A stretch of 64,000 nt of DNA from Moraxella haemolytica (GCF_030177935.1 NZ_CP089974.1:1426001-1490000), one strand, 5' to 3'; shown: positions 1 through 8,734, numbered from the stretch's first letter. Notes: generated from the sequence alone by a model not told the origin. A program made the numbers and translations.

Positions 1-155
1 TGCTTTACTGCAACGCTCAAACCATTTTCACAGCTAAAATGCTGAATGGCTGGTTGTGCCTTAGCGGTCATATTATTGCTTGCGGTGTTAGAGTTGGTTG
101 CACAACCTACTAAGATTACAGCACTTGCAGCAACTAAAGAAGCGATTTTTTTCAT
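1..155 (-). CDS. Partial lipoprotein precursor, N-terminus only
   Basis: The reverse strand encodes a start codon followed by MKKIASLVAASAVILVGC, a lipoprotein signal peptide with a charged n-region, a hydrophobic core and a lipobox (LVGC; lipid-bearing Cys at residue 18). An Asn/Ser/Thr-rich linker follows, then a segment containing HFSCENGLSVAVK where the window ends. A GGGAG ribosome-binding site lies about 8 bases before the ATG. Only about 51 residues are visible. Short Moraxellaceae lipoproteins with a C-rich FxCENG motif resemble the MliC-type lysozyme-inhibitor fold, but too little is present to claim this. The gene is divergent from ahcY. Confidence 0.8.
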   Translation of the reverse strand, partial: MKKIASLVAASAVILVGCATNSNTASNNMTAKAQPAIQHFSCENGLSVAVK

Positions 156-292
156 ATGTTAAACTCCCATTTGAGATTAAAGATGTTTAAGTGTTAAAGG
201 CATCTAAACGATGAATCATCATCAAAACACACCTTCAAACAAGAAATACATCATCTATATTCTTATCCACACTATAAATCAAAACGACTTTA

Positions 293-321
293 TTGTCAAA
301 TCCTGACGATTTTAGTAAAAT
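293..321 (+). promoter_or_regulatory. Sigma-70 promoter of ahcY
   Basis: A -35 TTGTCA (293-298) and a -10 TAAAAT (316-321) are separated by exactly 17 bases. Transcription would start near 328, which is the first base of the SAH riboswitch described next. The agreement between the two elements supports both. Confidence 0.7.
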
Positions 322-328
322 ATACAAC

Positions 329-420
329 ACCAAGAGATGTTGCACCCTTAATCTTAATCGCACTAAGGTCAGGCTTGGTTTAATTATTTTGTTAATAATT
401 AAAAAACAACGACATCTGCA
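329..420 (+). promoter_or_regulatory. S-adenosylhomocysteine (SAH) riboswitch
   Basis: The leader fits the SAH riboswitch pseudoknot. P1 pairs ACCAAG (329-334) with CTTGGT (374-379). P2 pairs AGATGT (335-340) with ACATCT (412-417). A CCTTA/TAAGG hairpin (346-350 with 364-368) and a 10-bp AT hairpin (379-388 with 394-403) fill the loops. The conserved blocks TGCA after P2, GTCAGGC before the P1 3' strand, and AACG before the P2 3' strand are all present. These RNAs are known to raise ahcY expression when SAH is bound. Here CCTTAA (346-351) is also perfectly complementary to TTAAGG (440-445), which covers the ribosome-binding site, so an OFF state that hides the Shine-Dalgarno can be drawn. Confidence 0.85.
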
Positions 421-454
421 CATTTCTTTAACCATTTATTTAAGGAGTGGACAG

Positions 455-1819
455 ATGTCTGCATTTACTGACTACAAAGTTGCTGATATTACTTTAGCTG
501 AGTTTGGTCGCAAAGAAATCCGCCTTGCTGAGACCGAAATGCCTGCCCTAATGGGCATTCGCAAACGCTACGCTGACGAAAAACCGCTACAAGGTGCAAA
601 AATCGTCGGATGTATCCACATGACCATTCAAACAGCTGTTTTGATTGAGACTTTGGTGGCACTTGGAGCAGAAGTTCGCTGGACTTCATGTAATATTTTT
701 AGCACCCAAGATCATGCCGCCGCTGCCATTGCTGCAGCTGGTATTCCTGTTTTTGCATGGAAAGGCGAAACCGAAGAAGAATACCTATGGTGCTTGGAAC
801 AACAGATTCACAAGGATGGCAAACTTTGGAATGCCAATCTTATCTTAGATGATGGTGGCGATTTGACCGCACTCATTCACGAAAAATATCCACAAATGCT
901 AGAGCATATTCATGGCATCAGCGAAGAAACCACAACGGGCGTACACCGCTTAATTGAGATGCTAGGTAATGGCAAGCTAAAAGTCCCTGCCATCAATGTC
1001 AATGATGCCATCACCAAATCCAAGAACGACAATAAATACGGCTGCCGTCATTCACTCAATGACGCCATCAAGCGTGCCACCGATATGCTACTATCAGGTC
1101 GCCGTGCTTTGGTTGTTGGCTATGGCGATGTAGGCAAAGGCTCTGCTCAGTCTTTGCGTCAAGAAGGCATGATTGTGCGTATCTCTGAAGTTGACCCAAT
1201 TTGTGCGATGCAAGCATGTATGGACGGCTATGAAGTGGTATCGCCTTTCATCAATGGCGACCAATCTTGTGGTGTCAACACCGCCCTGTTGTCAGATACC
1301 GACCTTGTTGTTACCACCACAGGTAACTACAATGTCTGCAACAGTGAAATGTTAAAGGCATTAAAATCCACTGCAGTGGTATGCAATATTGGGCATTTTG
1401 ACACAGAGATTGATACCGACTTTATGCGTAAAAACTGGCGTTGGGAAGAGATTAAGCCTCAAGTTCATCAAGTCTATCGCTCAGATGATGACAGCGATTA
1501 TTTAATCTTGCTAAGCGAAGGGCGTCTTGTCAATCTAGGCAATGCCACAGGGCACCCCTCACGCATTATGGACGGCTCATTTGCCAATCAGGTACTGGCT
1601 CAAATTCATCTATACAAAGAAAAATTTGCCAATCTACCCACTGAAGAAAAATCCAGCAAAGTCTATGTCAAGGTTCTGCCCAAAAAATTAGACGAAGAAG
1701 TCGCTGCTGCTATGGTTGCTGGCTTTAATGGTGTCATTACCAAGCTGACCCAAGAGCAGGCAGATTATTTGGGCGTAAGCGTTGAAGGTCCATTTAAATC
1801 TGACGAGTATAAGTACTAA
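455..1819 (+). CDS. ahcY: Adenosylhomocysteinase (SAH hydrolase)
   Basis: A 454-residue S-adenosyl-L-homocysteine hydrolase, which splits SAH into adenosine and homocysteine and so relieves product inhibition of SAM-dependent methyltransferases. The NAD-binding GYGDVGKG motif is at about residue 220. The family substrate-binding segments ([22 protein letters not shown]) and the C-terminal KSDEYKY ending are present. The frame is open further upstream, but the start at 455 is preceded by AAGGAG at 442-447 and begins at the usual family N-terminus; the longer version would run through the riboswitch. No metF or metK follows. A strong hairpin lies 22 bases after the stop. The SAH riboswitch gives a direct regulatory explanation. 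Confidence 0.96.
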   Translation: MSAFTDYKVADITLAEFGRKEIRLAETEMPALMGIRKRYADEKPLQGAKIVGCIHMTIQTAVLIETLVALGAEVRWTSCNIFSTQDHAAAAIAAAGIPVFAWKGETEEEYLWCLEQQIHKDGKLWNANLILDDGGDLTALIHEKYPQMLEHIHGISEETTTGVHRLIEMLGNGKLKVPAINVNDAITKSKNDNKYGCRHSLNDAIKRATDMLLSGRRALVVGYGDVGKGSAQSLRQEGMIVRISEVDPICAMQACMDGYEVVSPFINGDQSCGVNTALLSDTDLVVTTTGNYNVCNSEMLKALKSTAVVCNIGHFDTEIDTDFMRKNWRWEEIKPQVHQVYRSDDDSDYLILLSEGRLVNLGNATGHPSRIMDGSFANQVLAQIHLYKEKFANLPTEEKSSKVYVKVLPKKLDEEVAAAMVAGFNGVITKLTQEQADYLGVSVEGPFKSDEYKY

Positions 1820-1840
1820 TCCACCAAAATAGATAGCCAC

Positions 1841-1872
1841 ATCAATGGGTTGACATGAGTCAATCCATTGAT
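1841..1872 (+). terminator. Hairpin after ahcY, probable terminator
   Basis: ATCAATGGGTTGAC and GTCAATCCATTGAT form a 14-bp stem with one G-T pair and a four-base loop. There is no clean T-tract after it, so it may act as a weak terminator or as 3'-end protection. Confidence 0.5.
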
Positions 1873-2401
1873 TGCGTGTATCTTATGCCAATTTTATACA
1901 CCATTAAATACTCAGCATTGCCCTTATTGATTTGACATTCAATATTCTTATGAAGAGTTTCTAATATAACCCAACACTTATGAATGATTTAAACAACCCA
2001 AAGGTTTTATTAAATCCTTAAAACAATATCAATCACACTCAAAAACAGCCATGCTAAACAACAATCAAAAAATACCCACCCCTTTTTAAAGCCATTTCAC
2101 CACAAAACCAAAACAAACACCCAAAACCAAATAAATCATTTCGGCCATATTGATGTATTATTAGGCAATGGCACACAAGTTCAATAAACCCACCTTAAAG
2201 CCCAAAGGGAAACAACAAAGGGTGTTGTTACCATTAACGAAAGAGTATTGGGTTTGCATTTTGGTGGCATGGGCACCATCAAATATAACAAGGTATTGGT
2301 TTGGCACTCATTTTCTGGTCAATCCAACCAAAAGACCTGTATCTTGTGATTGTTATTTGATTTTTTGTTTTGATTATCATCACTTTATTATTGGATCACT
2401 C
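1873..2401. other. Gap of about 530 bases between ahcY and rsmE; no intact gene
   Basis: This AT-rich interval has no credible complete gene. An open frame runs into rsmE from 2168, but its first 78 codons are not RsmE-like and have low-complexity composition, so I take it as spurious. In another plus frame (about 2150-2345) a coding-like stretch containing GLHFGGMGTIKYNKV is broken by an in-frame stop. It could be the worn end of an old gene, but I cannot name it. Confidence 0.4.
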
Positions 2402-3121
2402 ATGAATCGTTTTTTTGTAGCAGAGCCACTAAATATAAATCAGCACCTCATCTTACCCAATCAAGTACATCATCACTGGTGTAAGGTACTGCGTGCAAAA
2501 GTTGGAGATACCGCCATTTTATTTAATGGACAAGGTGGCGAATATACCGCCACACTCATTGACATGAATCAAAAATCAGCAACTGTCCGCCTAGACACAC
2601 ACAACCCAACCAACCGCACACCGCCTTATGCCGTAACACTAGGTCAAGTGATGAGTCGTGGCGAACGCATGGATTACGCTATTCAAAAGGCAACCGAAAT
2701 GGGTGTCAGACACATTCAGCTACTCACTAGCGATTACTGCCAAGAACACCTAAAATACGAAAGAGACAAAAAGAAACTCATACACTGGCAAAATATCGCC
2801 ATCGCTGCCTGTGAGCAATGCGGACTAAACATTGTTCCTAGCATACTACCACCGATTGACCTAGCATCATGGCTTAGCACCCATCAGTCTGCACTAAAAC
2901 TGATGATGGCTGTCAGCGATGGCAAATTCACCCCAACACGGTTGCCTGACGACATTACTTTGTTGGTCGGTCCTGAAGGGGGATTGTCTTCTAAAGAGAT
3001 TGAGCTTGCCATCTTTCACGGCTTTCACGCATGGACGATAGGCGAGCGAGTACTACGCACCGAGACCGCCCCCGTGGTGGCATTATCTGCCTTACAGACA
3101 TTGCACGACATCACTCAATAG
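2402..3121 (+). CDS. rsmE: 16S rRNA (uracil-1498-N3) methyltransferase RsmE
   Basis: A 239-residue SPOUT methyltransferase that modifies U1498 of 16S rRNA using SAM. It starts MNRFFVAEPL, with an N-terminal PUA-like domain (GDTAILFNGQGGEY) and a C-terminal knotted SAM domain carrying LLVGPEGGLSSKEIELA and IGERVLRTETAP, both family signatures. The length matches the family (about 243). The ATG at 2402 was chosen because homology begins there; upstream in-frame codons are not RsmE-like. The ribosome-binding site is weak (GGA about 8 bases upstream). dinB starts 32 bases downstream, so the two genes are probably cotranscribed. Confidence 0.95.
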   Translation: MNRFFVAEPLNINQHLILPNQVHHHWCKVLRAKVGDTAILFNGQGGEYTATLIDMNQKSATVRLDTHNPTNRTPPYAVTLGQVMSRGERMDYAIQKATEMGVRHIQLLTSDYCQEHLKYERDKKKLIHWQNIAIAACEQCGLNIVPSILPPIDLASWLSTHQSALKLMMAVSDGKFTPTRLPDDITLLVGPEGGLSSKEIELAIFHGFHAWTIGERVLRTETAPVVALSALQTLHDITQ

Positions 3122-3153
3122 TCACAAAAGACAATCAAGAGACAGTTCATCGC

Positions 3154-4218
3154 ATGCGAAAAATCATTCATTTGGACATGGACTCTTTTTTTGCCAGCGT
3201 GGAGCAAAGAGACAATCCAAGCTATCAGGGCAAGCCACTCATCGTTGGTGGCGACCCCAATGGGCGTGGCGTGGTTGCTGCTGCCAGTTATGAAGTGCGT
3301 CAATTTGGCGTGCATTCGGCGATGAGCTGTTATGAAGCCAAGAGACGCTGCCCTCAAGCCATCTTTGTCCGCCCTCGCTTTGATGTATATCGTAGTATCA
3401 GCAACCAAATCAAGTCCATCATGCTAAAGCTCACCAGTCTAGTTGAGCCATTATCGTTGGACGAAGCCTATCTAGATGTTACTGGCAAGCACTACTGCAA
3501 TGGCTCAGCCACACTCATGGCGAACTGGCTTCGTGGCGAGATTTATCGACAAACTGGACTAACTTCATCAGCCGGCGTGTCTTTTAATAAAATGCTTGCC
3601 AAAATCGCCTCCGATATCAACAAACCCAACGGCATCGCTGTCATCACCCCTGATATGGCAGACGCTTTCATTAGCACACTTAGCATTGAACGATTTTATG
3701 GCATTGGCAAGGCAAGTACCAAACGCCTAAACGAAATAGGCGTCTTTACAGGGCAAGATTTAAGAAACCTACCATTGATACAGTTAGTAGAAATGTTTGG
3801 CAATAAGCGTGGGCAGTTTTATCACAACATTGCCCATGCAATAGACGATAGAGAAGTCAAGGCGGTGCGTGTGCGAAAATCCATCGGCACCGAGATTACC
3901 TTTAGTGAAAATACCACCGATGATCAACTCATTCTCCAAAAAATCAACGAACAAAATCTAGAAGCATGGCAAGATTTGGTACAGCGAAAAATGCGTGCCT
4001 ATACCGTAACACTAAAATTAAAATACAGCGATTTTAGCCAGATTACTCGTAGCCATTCTGTCAAATCGCCTTTTAAAGATGCAAATCATGTAATGCCATG
4101 GTTAATCAAGCTGTATCACGCCAGCCCAAAGCACCTGCCCGTGCGTCTGGTGGGCGTTACCTTTTCAACTCTTGAAAGCATTGATGACAGCACCGAGCAG
4201 TTGGATTTATTTGATTAG
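3154..4218 (+). CDS. dinB: DNA polymerase IV (Y-family translesion polymerase)
   Basis: A 354-residue error-prone polymerase for lesion bypass. The first catalytic aspartates lie in HLDMDSFFASVEQ (about residues 8 and 10) and the second acidic pair in SLDEAYLD (about 103-104), the positions seen in E. coli DinB. Fingers, palm, thumb (GIGKASTKRLNEIG helix-hairpin-helix) and a little-finger domain follow. It ends in EQLDLFD, a good beta-clamp-binding motif (QLDLF). The start at 3154 gives the canonical MRKIIHLDMD opening; the frame is open into rsmE, but that extension is not DinB-like. No LexA box is evident, in keeping with the lack of classical LexA in Moraxellaceae. Confidence 0.96.
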   Translation: MRKIIHLDMDSFFASVEQRDNPSYQGKPLIVGGDPNGRGVVAAASYEVRQFGVHSAMSCYEAKRRCPQAIFVRPRFDVYRSISNQIKSIMLKLTSLVEPLSLDEAYLDVTGKHYCNGSATLMANWLRGEIYRQTGLTSSAGVSFNKMLAKIASDINKPNGIAVITPDMADAFISTLSIERFYGIGKASTKRLNEIGVFTGQDLRNLPLIQLVEMFGNKRGQFYHNIAHAIDDREVKAVRVRKSIGTEITFSENTTDDQLILQKINEQNLEAWQDLVQRKMRAYTVTLKLKYSDFSQITRSHSVKSPFKDANHVMPWLIKLYHASPKHLPVRLVGVTFSTLESIDDSTEQLDLFD

Positions 4219-4233
4219 TTACATGAATCAACA

Positions 4234-4255
4234 ATGGCGACATTTAAGTCGCCAT
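4234..4255. terminator. Terminator hairpin between convergent dinB and HAD gene
   Basis: ATGGCGAC (4234-4241) pairs with GTCGCCAT (4248-4255) around a six-base loop. A TATTTTTT tract follows slightly downstream on the plus strand. It sits between the stops of two convergent genes. Confidence 0.6.
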
Positions 4256-4287
4256 ACTCAGTATTTTTTATGATGCTTAGTAAATCT

Positions 4288-4962
4288 TTATAAGGACCAA
4301 TCCTCAATTCGCCAGCCCCTAGCCTTTGCTTCAGCTGTTAAAATCTCATCAGGATTGATACATATTGCCTCATCAGCAAAACTCAGTAATGGCAAATCAT
4401 TCTTAGAATCCGAATATGCAATCAATTTGTCAAAAATAACACCTTTATTCTTATACGAGCTGATCAACTTATTAAGATGGTACAGCTTACCCTCTTTGAA
4501 GTTTGGTCGTCCACCCACTCGCCCTGTGTATTTATCATCATAAATTTCAAGCACGGTTGCCAGTGTGTGTGCATCATCAACACCGAACAAATTAGCGATG
4601 GGCTTGACCACAAAATCATTGGTTGCACTGATAACCACCACCAAATCGTCCGCTTCTTTATGAGCCTGAATCTGAGCAATCGCCTTTGGTCGCATGTTTG
4701 GCACAATCCAAGTATCTAGATACTCTTGGCGGTAAGCATGTAGCTCTACCATACTCTTGGTGGTCAAAAATGCTGCCACAAATTCATTATACTCCACCGC
4801 ATCAAGCGTGCCATTGATATAATCTTGGTAGAATTTATCATTGGCATCTTTATAAACCGCCTTATCCACCAGACCTTTATTGACAATAAACTGCCCCCAA
4901 CTGTGGTCGCTATCCACATTCAGCATGGTCATATCCAAGTCAAACAACGCTAAATTTGCCAT
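4288..4962 (-). CDS. HAD superfamily phosphatase, subfamily IB (SerB-like)
   Basis: A 224-residue HAD hydrolase. Motif I is FDLDMT with the nucleophile Asp near residue 8, motif II is VVVISAT, and motif IV is YSDSKNDLPLL. The helical cap lies between motifs I and II, as in subfamily IB (phosphoserine-phosphatase-like) enzymes. The substrate cannot be read from sequence; relatives dephosphorylate phosphoserine, phosphocholine or other small phosphomonoesters. I start at 4962 (MANLALFDLD) because GGGGA lies 5 bases before that ATG; an open extension of six residues (MMMGMK) runs through the ribosome-binding site. The gene converges with dinB and is probably a single-gene unit. Confidence 0.85.
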   Translation of the reverse strand: MANLALFDLDMTMLNVDSDHSWGQFIVNKGLVDKAVYKDANDKFYQDYINGTLDAVEYNEFVAAFLTTKSMVELHAYRQEYLDTWIVPNMRPKAIAQIQAHKEADDLVVVISATNDFVVKPIANLFGVDDAHTLATVLEIYDDKYTGRVGGRPNFKEGKLYHLNKLISSYKNKGVIFDKLIAYSDSKNDLPLLSFADEAICINPDEILTAEAKARGWRIEDWSL

Positions 4963-5105
4963 TTTCATCCCCATCATCAAAAAATATCATCATAACAAAA
5001 AAACCGACAAAGCTAAATAGTTTCTTTCTTAAACAACCATCTTACATCAAAACACACCGCTACAAAACCACCTGCCAAAAGCAACATCACACCATCAAAA
5101 TCAAA

Positions 5106-5139
5106 AAATAAAACCACCAGAGAACTGATGGTTTTATTT
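5106..5139 (-). terminator. Terminator of the YidB-like gene
   Basis: AAATAAAACCA (5106-5116) pairs with TGGTTTTATTT (5129-5139), 18 bases past the stop at 5157 on the minus strand. An A/T-rich tract follows the stem in the direction of transcription. Confidence 0.6.
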
Positions 5140-5156
5140 AATAAATACTCAGCCGA

Positions 5157-5876
5157 TCAAAATCTGCCTTTTAACTGGGCTAAAATTTGATCGATTTCAT
5201 CATTTGCTTCTTTTTCGTTATTCAGACCGCCCTGCGGTGTTAAGTCATTAACCACTTGTGGTAGCAACTCAGCGATACCTTGACAGACCTCATGTTCACT
5301 TGCTCCTGTCTGAGAGCAGACCTTTTTAATGTCTTGGCTATCAAACAATCTTGCTATGTCGCCAGCATCAATGCCATCATTATCCCTATCAATACTGACC
5401 CAAGATTGAGCATGATTACCCAGTCCACCCCCTTGAAATTTCGCCAGAACACCTGACAGACCGCCATTTTTTTGAATATAATTTAGCACGACAGGCAATA
5501 AAGCAAGAAGCAATGTGGATTTATTAAAGCCACCACTTTGGCGACCTTGAGCTTGTGTTTGACCACCTAACAGACTCCCAAGAATGCCGCCTAAGTCAGT
5601 TGGGCTTGCTTGACGATTTTGGGTTTGCCCGCCCAGTAGACCGCCCAACAAACCGCCCAAACCATCTTGATTGGCATTCGCACCCATCTGACTACCAAGC
5701 ACCTGACCTAATATACCGCCAAGCCCTGTATTATTATTCTGCTGACCCACTAGGCTACCAAGCATACCACCCAAACCACCTTGTTGCTGTGTGTGTTGGG
5801 TATTACCTTGGGTGTTGTTATTGTCATTTAGGGCATTTTGCACAACTTGGGTTACGATAGACTGCAATAAACTCAT
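5157..5876 (-). CDS. YidB-like DUF937 protein with Gly/Gln-rich repeats
   Basis: A 239-residue cytosolic-looking protein of the DUF937/YidB type, function unknown. It opens MSLLQSIVTQVVQNAL, followed by an Asn/Gln-rich spacer and four Gly-Leu-rich units (about residues 33-112). A hydrophobic helix (TLLLALLPVVLNYI) is followed by the YidB-like C-terminal half (QSWVSI...ELLPQVVNDLTPQGG). In place of the usual polar YidB loop it has DRDNDGIDAGDI (about 163-174), which resembles an EF-hand DxDxDG loop. The start at 5876 has AAGGA upstream; the frame is open for 14 more codons that lack family similarity. There are no close operon partners. Confidence 0.8.
   Translation of the reverse strand: MSLLQSIVTQVVQNALNDNNNTQGNTQHTQQQGGLGGMLGSLVGQQNNNTGLGGILGQVLGSQMGANANQDGLGGLLGGLLGGQTQNRQASPTDLGGILGSLLGGQTQAQGRQSGGFNKSTLLLALLPVVLNYIQKNGGLSGVLAKFQGGGLGNHAQSWVSIDRDNDGIDAGDIARLFDSQDIKKVCSQTGASEHEVCQGIAELLPQVVNDLTPQGGLNNEKEANDEIDQILAQLKGRF
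5541..5780 (-). repeat. Gly-Leu-rich repeat-coding tract in the YidB-like gene
   Basis: Four imperfect units of roughly 17-22 codons, each built on a core like GLGGxLGxLLGGQ and separated by Asn/Gln-rich linkers. The DNA repeats are imperfect but similar enough that unit number could vary between strains. Confidence 0.7.
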
Positions 5877-6178
5877 GATAAAATCCTTAATAAGCACATC
5901 ATAAAACTTGATTGTCAATTATTGATAAGCTTTGGCCAATCACAAGACTGGTGCCAGACAATCTCATTACAAACTCAAATTACCACCATCTTATCAAAAT
6001 CTATATAATAAAATGTGTGCATTATGTAAATTTCGGTGGTTATTTTGGTGATACTGGCGGTATTACGGCAAAGTTTTGTTAATCATGGATACAGTCAATA
6101 AGTATTTAATGCTCAATCAATAAAATCATCGGTGAAATCAAATAACAAAACATAAGGTTTAAGCCACCCAAGTTTACC

Positions 6179-6667
6179 TTAGCCATAAAAACCTTGAGAG
6201 GTCTTACCGATGCTATGACACAGACCAAGTAGCCGACGAAAGTTCGTCTCATCAATGTCTTTTTCATAAATGACAACATTGATGAATCGTTTATTCGGCA
6301 TAATGACATAAAAACGCAAAAATACACCCTTTTGACCGCCAAATACCTCTTTAATCTCTGACAGATAGCCATGCCAGATGGTCATCTGACCATTGTTTTT
6401 TACACCGATATCCCAAAGCTCATCAATATAAGTACAATCTAAGGATAACACCCGATAACTCAACAATCGCCTAGCAACCACTAACAACGACATGATGAAT
6501 AATATCGCATACTGCCACCATAGTAGATGGTGCCATGACAGCCCAAGCATCGCCAACACAAATACGCTCTCTGCCATGCTAAATACACGCCTGCCAAGCG
6601 TCAAACTGACTGGTAAAGGATTTTTGGAAATTTTAGGCTTAAGATTGGCAGATTTATTCATCGGCAT
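6179..6667 (-). CDS. ygfX: YgfX-like small membrane protein
   Basis: A 162-residue protein with a basic N-terminus, two adjacent membrane segments (about residues 30-65: MAESVFVLAMLGLSW... and YAILFIMSLLVVA) and a soluble C-terminal domain. This is the layout of YgfX, the membrane partner encoded next to SdhE in gammaproteobacteria. E. coli YgfX has been described as a CptA-like inner-membrane protein that interacts with SdhE and as a toxin affecting cell shape; whether either applies here is unknown. The start overlaps the end of sdhE by 14 bases, so the pair is translationally coupled. An ATG two codons later is an alternative start. The assignment rests mainly on context and topology. Confidence 0.65.
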   Translation of the reverse strand: MPMNKSANLKPKISKNPLPVSLTLGRRVFSMAESVFVLAMLGLSWHHLLWWQYAILFIMSLLVVARRLLSYRVLSLDCTYIDELWDIGVKNNGQMTIWHGYLSEIKEVFGGQKGVFLRFYVIMPNKRFINVVIYEKDIDETNFRRLLGLCHSIGKTSQGFYG

Positions 6668-6923
6668 ATTTTAATTGCTTTATTCGATCAATCAGCCGTG
6701 CCACACTCTCATCATTAGGACGCTCTTGCCCCAAAAAGAACAATAATAAATCAGGGTCTTCATACTCAAGCAGACGAGTAAAAGCAGTCTGCTCATCATC
6801 AGGGGCAGATAAATAGTGTAGTTTAACATAAGGGTCAATATAATAATCAAGCTCTTTTAGCCCACGCCGTGCCTGATAGATCACTCGTCTTTGTTCTAAT
6901 GTTGGTTCAATATGGGTAGTCAT
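6654..6923 (-). CDS. sdhE: FAD assembly factor SdhE
   Basis: An 89-residue member of the SdhE/Sdh5 family, which promotes covalent FAD attachment to succinate dehydrogenase flavoprotein. The signature RRGLKELD (the RGxxE motif that contacts the flavoprotein) is near residues 19-26, and the acidic C-terminal half (LLEYEDPDLLLFFLGQE) matches the family. Family proteins are 80-95 residues. It is the first gene of a two-gene unit with ygfX, with a 14-base overlap. A GGAG-type ribosome-binding site (minus-strand TAGGAGTATG) lies just before the ATG. Confidence 0.92.
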   Translation of the reverse strand: MTTHIEPTLEQRRVIYQARRGLKELDYYIDPYVKLHYLSAPDDEQTAFTRLLEYEDPDLLLFFLGQERPNDESVARLIDRIKQLKYADE

Positions 6924-7090
6924 TTCATACTCCTAGTGAATGATATCTGATGACCAAACGCCATCTAATCAATGGATTTTTATGGGCTAAGTATAACAAA
7001 TTTATCACAACTTGAGAGTAGTACTTGCATTTTCTTTAGGAAAATTTTCTAGATTAGGCAAGTGGTGCGTAACACAAGCCATTCAACAAG

Positions 7091-7125
7091 CAATAAAAAA
7101 AGCCCCATTGGGGCTATTTTTATTG
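7091..7125 (-). terminator. Terminator of pit
   Basis: A GC core AGCCCC/GGGGCT (7101-7115) is extended by a CAATAAAAA/TTTTTATTG stem with one mismatch. On the minus strand the core is followed by a T-run. It lies 20 bases beyond the pit stop. Confidence 0.85.
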
Positions 7126-7144
7126 ACATCATTTGTTTACTAGC

Positions 7145-8734
7145 TCATAGTGCATTACTTAATATCACAAATATAATCGCACTCATGGCAGCGGCAGCTG
7201 GCAAGGTAATCACCCACGCCAAACCAATAGGTCTCATCAGCTTCCAGTTGGTGTTTTTATTGACAATACCAATACCCAAAACCGCACCAACCAAAATATG
7301 AGTACTAGAAACAGGAATACCCAAGCTAGATGCACCCATCACAACTGCTGCAGCAGCAAGCTCAGCAGCAAAACCTGATGCTGGGTGCATTTCTGTAAGA
7401 TTTGTGCCAACGGTCTGGATAACCTCCTTACCGATGAACCACAAGCCCACCACCAAAGACACACCAAAAGTTAACATCACAGGTGCAGGCACAGTAGCCT
7501 TAGCAGCAATGGCGTTTTCTTTAATCACATCTAAAATCGCCACAAAAGGACCGACCGCATTGGCAATATCATTTGAGCCATGCGAGAATGCAAAAGCACA
7601 CGCTGTAAATACCTGCATCCAGCTAAACATGATAAAAGTCGCCTTACCCAAGTCTTCTTTGTGCTTACCACGGATTGTTTTGGTATAGATGAACGCTGTC
7701 AGCCAAACCATAGCACCAATCATGCCCATCACTAGGCTTGCGTGTAGTGTTGTTAAACTAAGACCAGTGTTCTTTAGACCTTTAAAAACAACCATCGCAG
7801 TCATAATGATTGCACCTAAGGCTGCAATAAGTGGCACCCATGTTTTTAGAGCTTTTAGGGTGTCTAGATTGCCACGCTCATTCTCAATGTCATACAATGA
7901 ACGGTAATATTCAGTTTCTAGCTCTTCACGGACACAATCACCCCCATTAAAAGTCTCTTGATCACGAAGTAGTGCTGTGGTGTAAGGTAGCTTTTCACTC
8001 TCACCAAGTCTTTCAAAATATTCTTTTTGTTCACGCTTGATGATCTTTTTTTTGGTCTTTAGCGTCTTGACATGGATTTCCACTTTATCATTATAAGCCA
8101 AGATATTACGCTTAATCAGACCATACAAAATATAAGACAATAGACCGCCAAGCAAGGGAGAGATTACCCAAGAAACAGCGATTTCGCTGATTTTTGACCA
8201 TTTTACAGTAGAAAATGCAAGCTCACTACCGCCAACACTGATGCCAAGCACGATGGATGAACCAATAATACCGCCAATGATGGCGTGTGTGGTAGATACC
8301 GGCAGGCCTTTTTTGGTCGCAAACAACAGCCAAAACGCTGCTGCTGCCAACGCTGATAACATCAAATAGATAAACTGGTTGGGCGAAACACCAAGTTGGG
8401 CAATATCAACAATGCCACTACGAATGGTGTCGGTAACCGCTGCACCTGCCAAAACCGCACCTGACACCTCAAAAATCGCCGCCACCGCAAGTGCCTGAGA
8501 AACAGATAGTGTACCCGCTCCCACAGAAGTGCCAAATGAGTTGGCAACATCATTACCGCCAATGTTAAATGCCATAAATATGCCAAAGAAACTGGCAAGC
8601 ATGAATAGCAAGACCTGCTGATGAGCTGTATAAGACAGCCCCCACATGGTAAAATAGATACACATGCCCACAAGCAACAACGCAAAAAAGATGTTCGCTG
8701 CCATCGGTGTAGTTTGTTTTGCTGAATTAACCAT
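7145..8734 (-). CDS. pit: PiT family inorganic phosphate transporter
   Basis: A 529-residue inner-membrane low-affinity phosphate transporter (proton/metal-phosphate symport). Both copies of the PiT signature are present: NIGGNDVANSFGTSVGAG (about residues 57-74) and FSHGSNDIANAVGPF (about 381-395). Each lies in one inverted repeat of several membrane helices, separated by a charged cytosolic loop (about 215-275: KKIIKREQKEYFERLGESEK). The length suits the larger PitA-type transporters. A PHO-box-like sequence and a -10 lie upstream (8854-8885), suggesting control by phosphate starvation. No PhoU-like partner lies beside it. The gene is monocistronic, with its own terminator. Confidence 0.95.
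   Translation of the reverse strand: MVNSAKQTTPMAANIFFALLLVGMCIYFTMWGLSYTAHQQVLLFMLASFFGIFMAFNIGGNDVANSFGTSVGAGTLSVSQALAVAAIFEVSGAVLAGAAVTDTIRSGIVDIAQLGVSPNQFIYLMLSALAAAAFWLLFATKKGLPVSTTHAIIGGIIGSSIVLGISVGGSELAFSTVKWSKISEIAVSWVISPLLGGLLSYILYGLIKRNILAYNDKVEIHVKTLKTKKKIIKREQKEYFERLGESEKLPYTTALLRDQETFNGGDCVREELETEYYRSLYDIENERGNLDTLKALKTWVPLIAALGAIIMTAMVVFKGLKNTGLSLTTLHASLVMGMIGAMVWLTAFIYTKTIRGKHKEDLGKATFIMFSWMQVFTACAFAFSHGSNDIANAVGPFVAILDVIKENAIAAKATVPAPVMLTFGVSLVVGLWFIGKEVIQTVGTNLTEMHPASGFAAELAAAAVVMGASSLGIPVSSTHILVGAVLGIGIVNKNTNWKLMRPIGLAWVITLPAAAAMSAIIFVILSNAL

Noticed and set aside
2168-2401. N-terminal extension of the rsmE frame (78 codons)
   Set aside because: It is not RsmE-like, lacks a ribosome-binding site, and the ATG at 2402 gives the normal family length.
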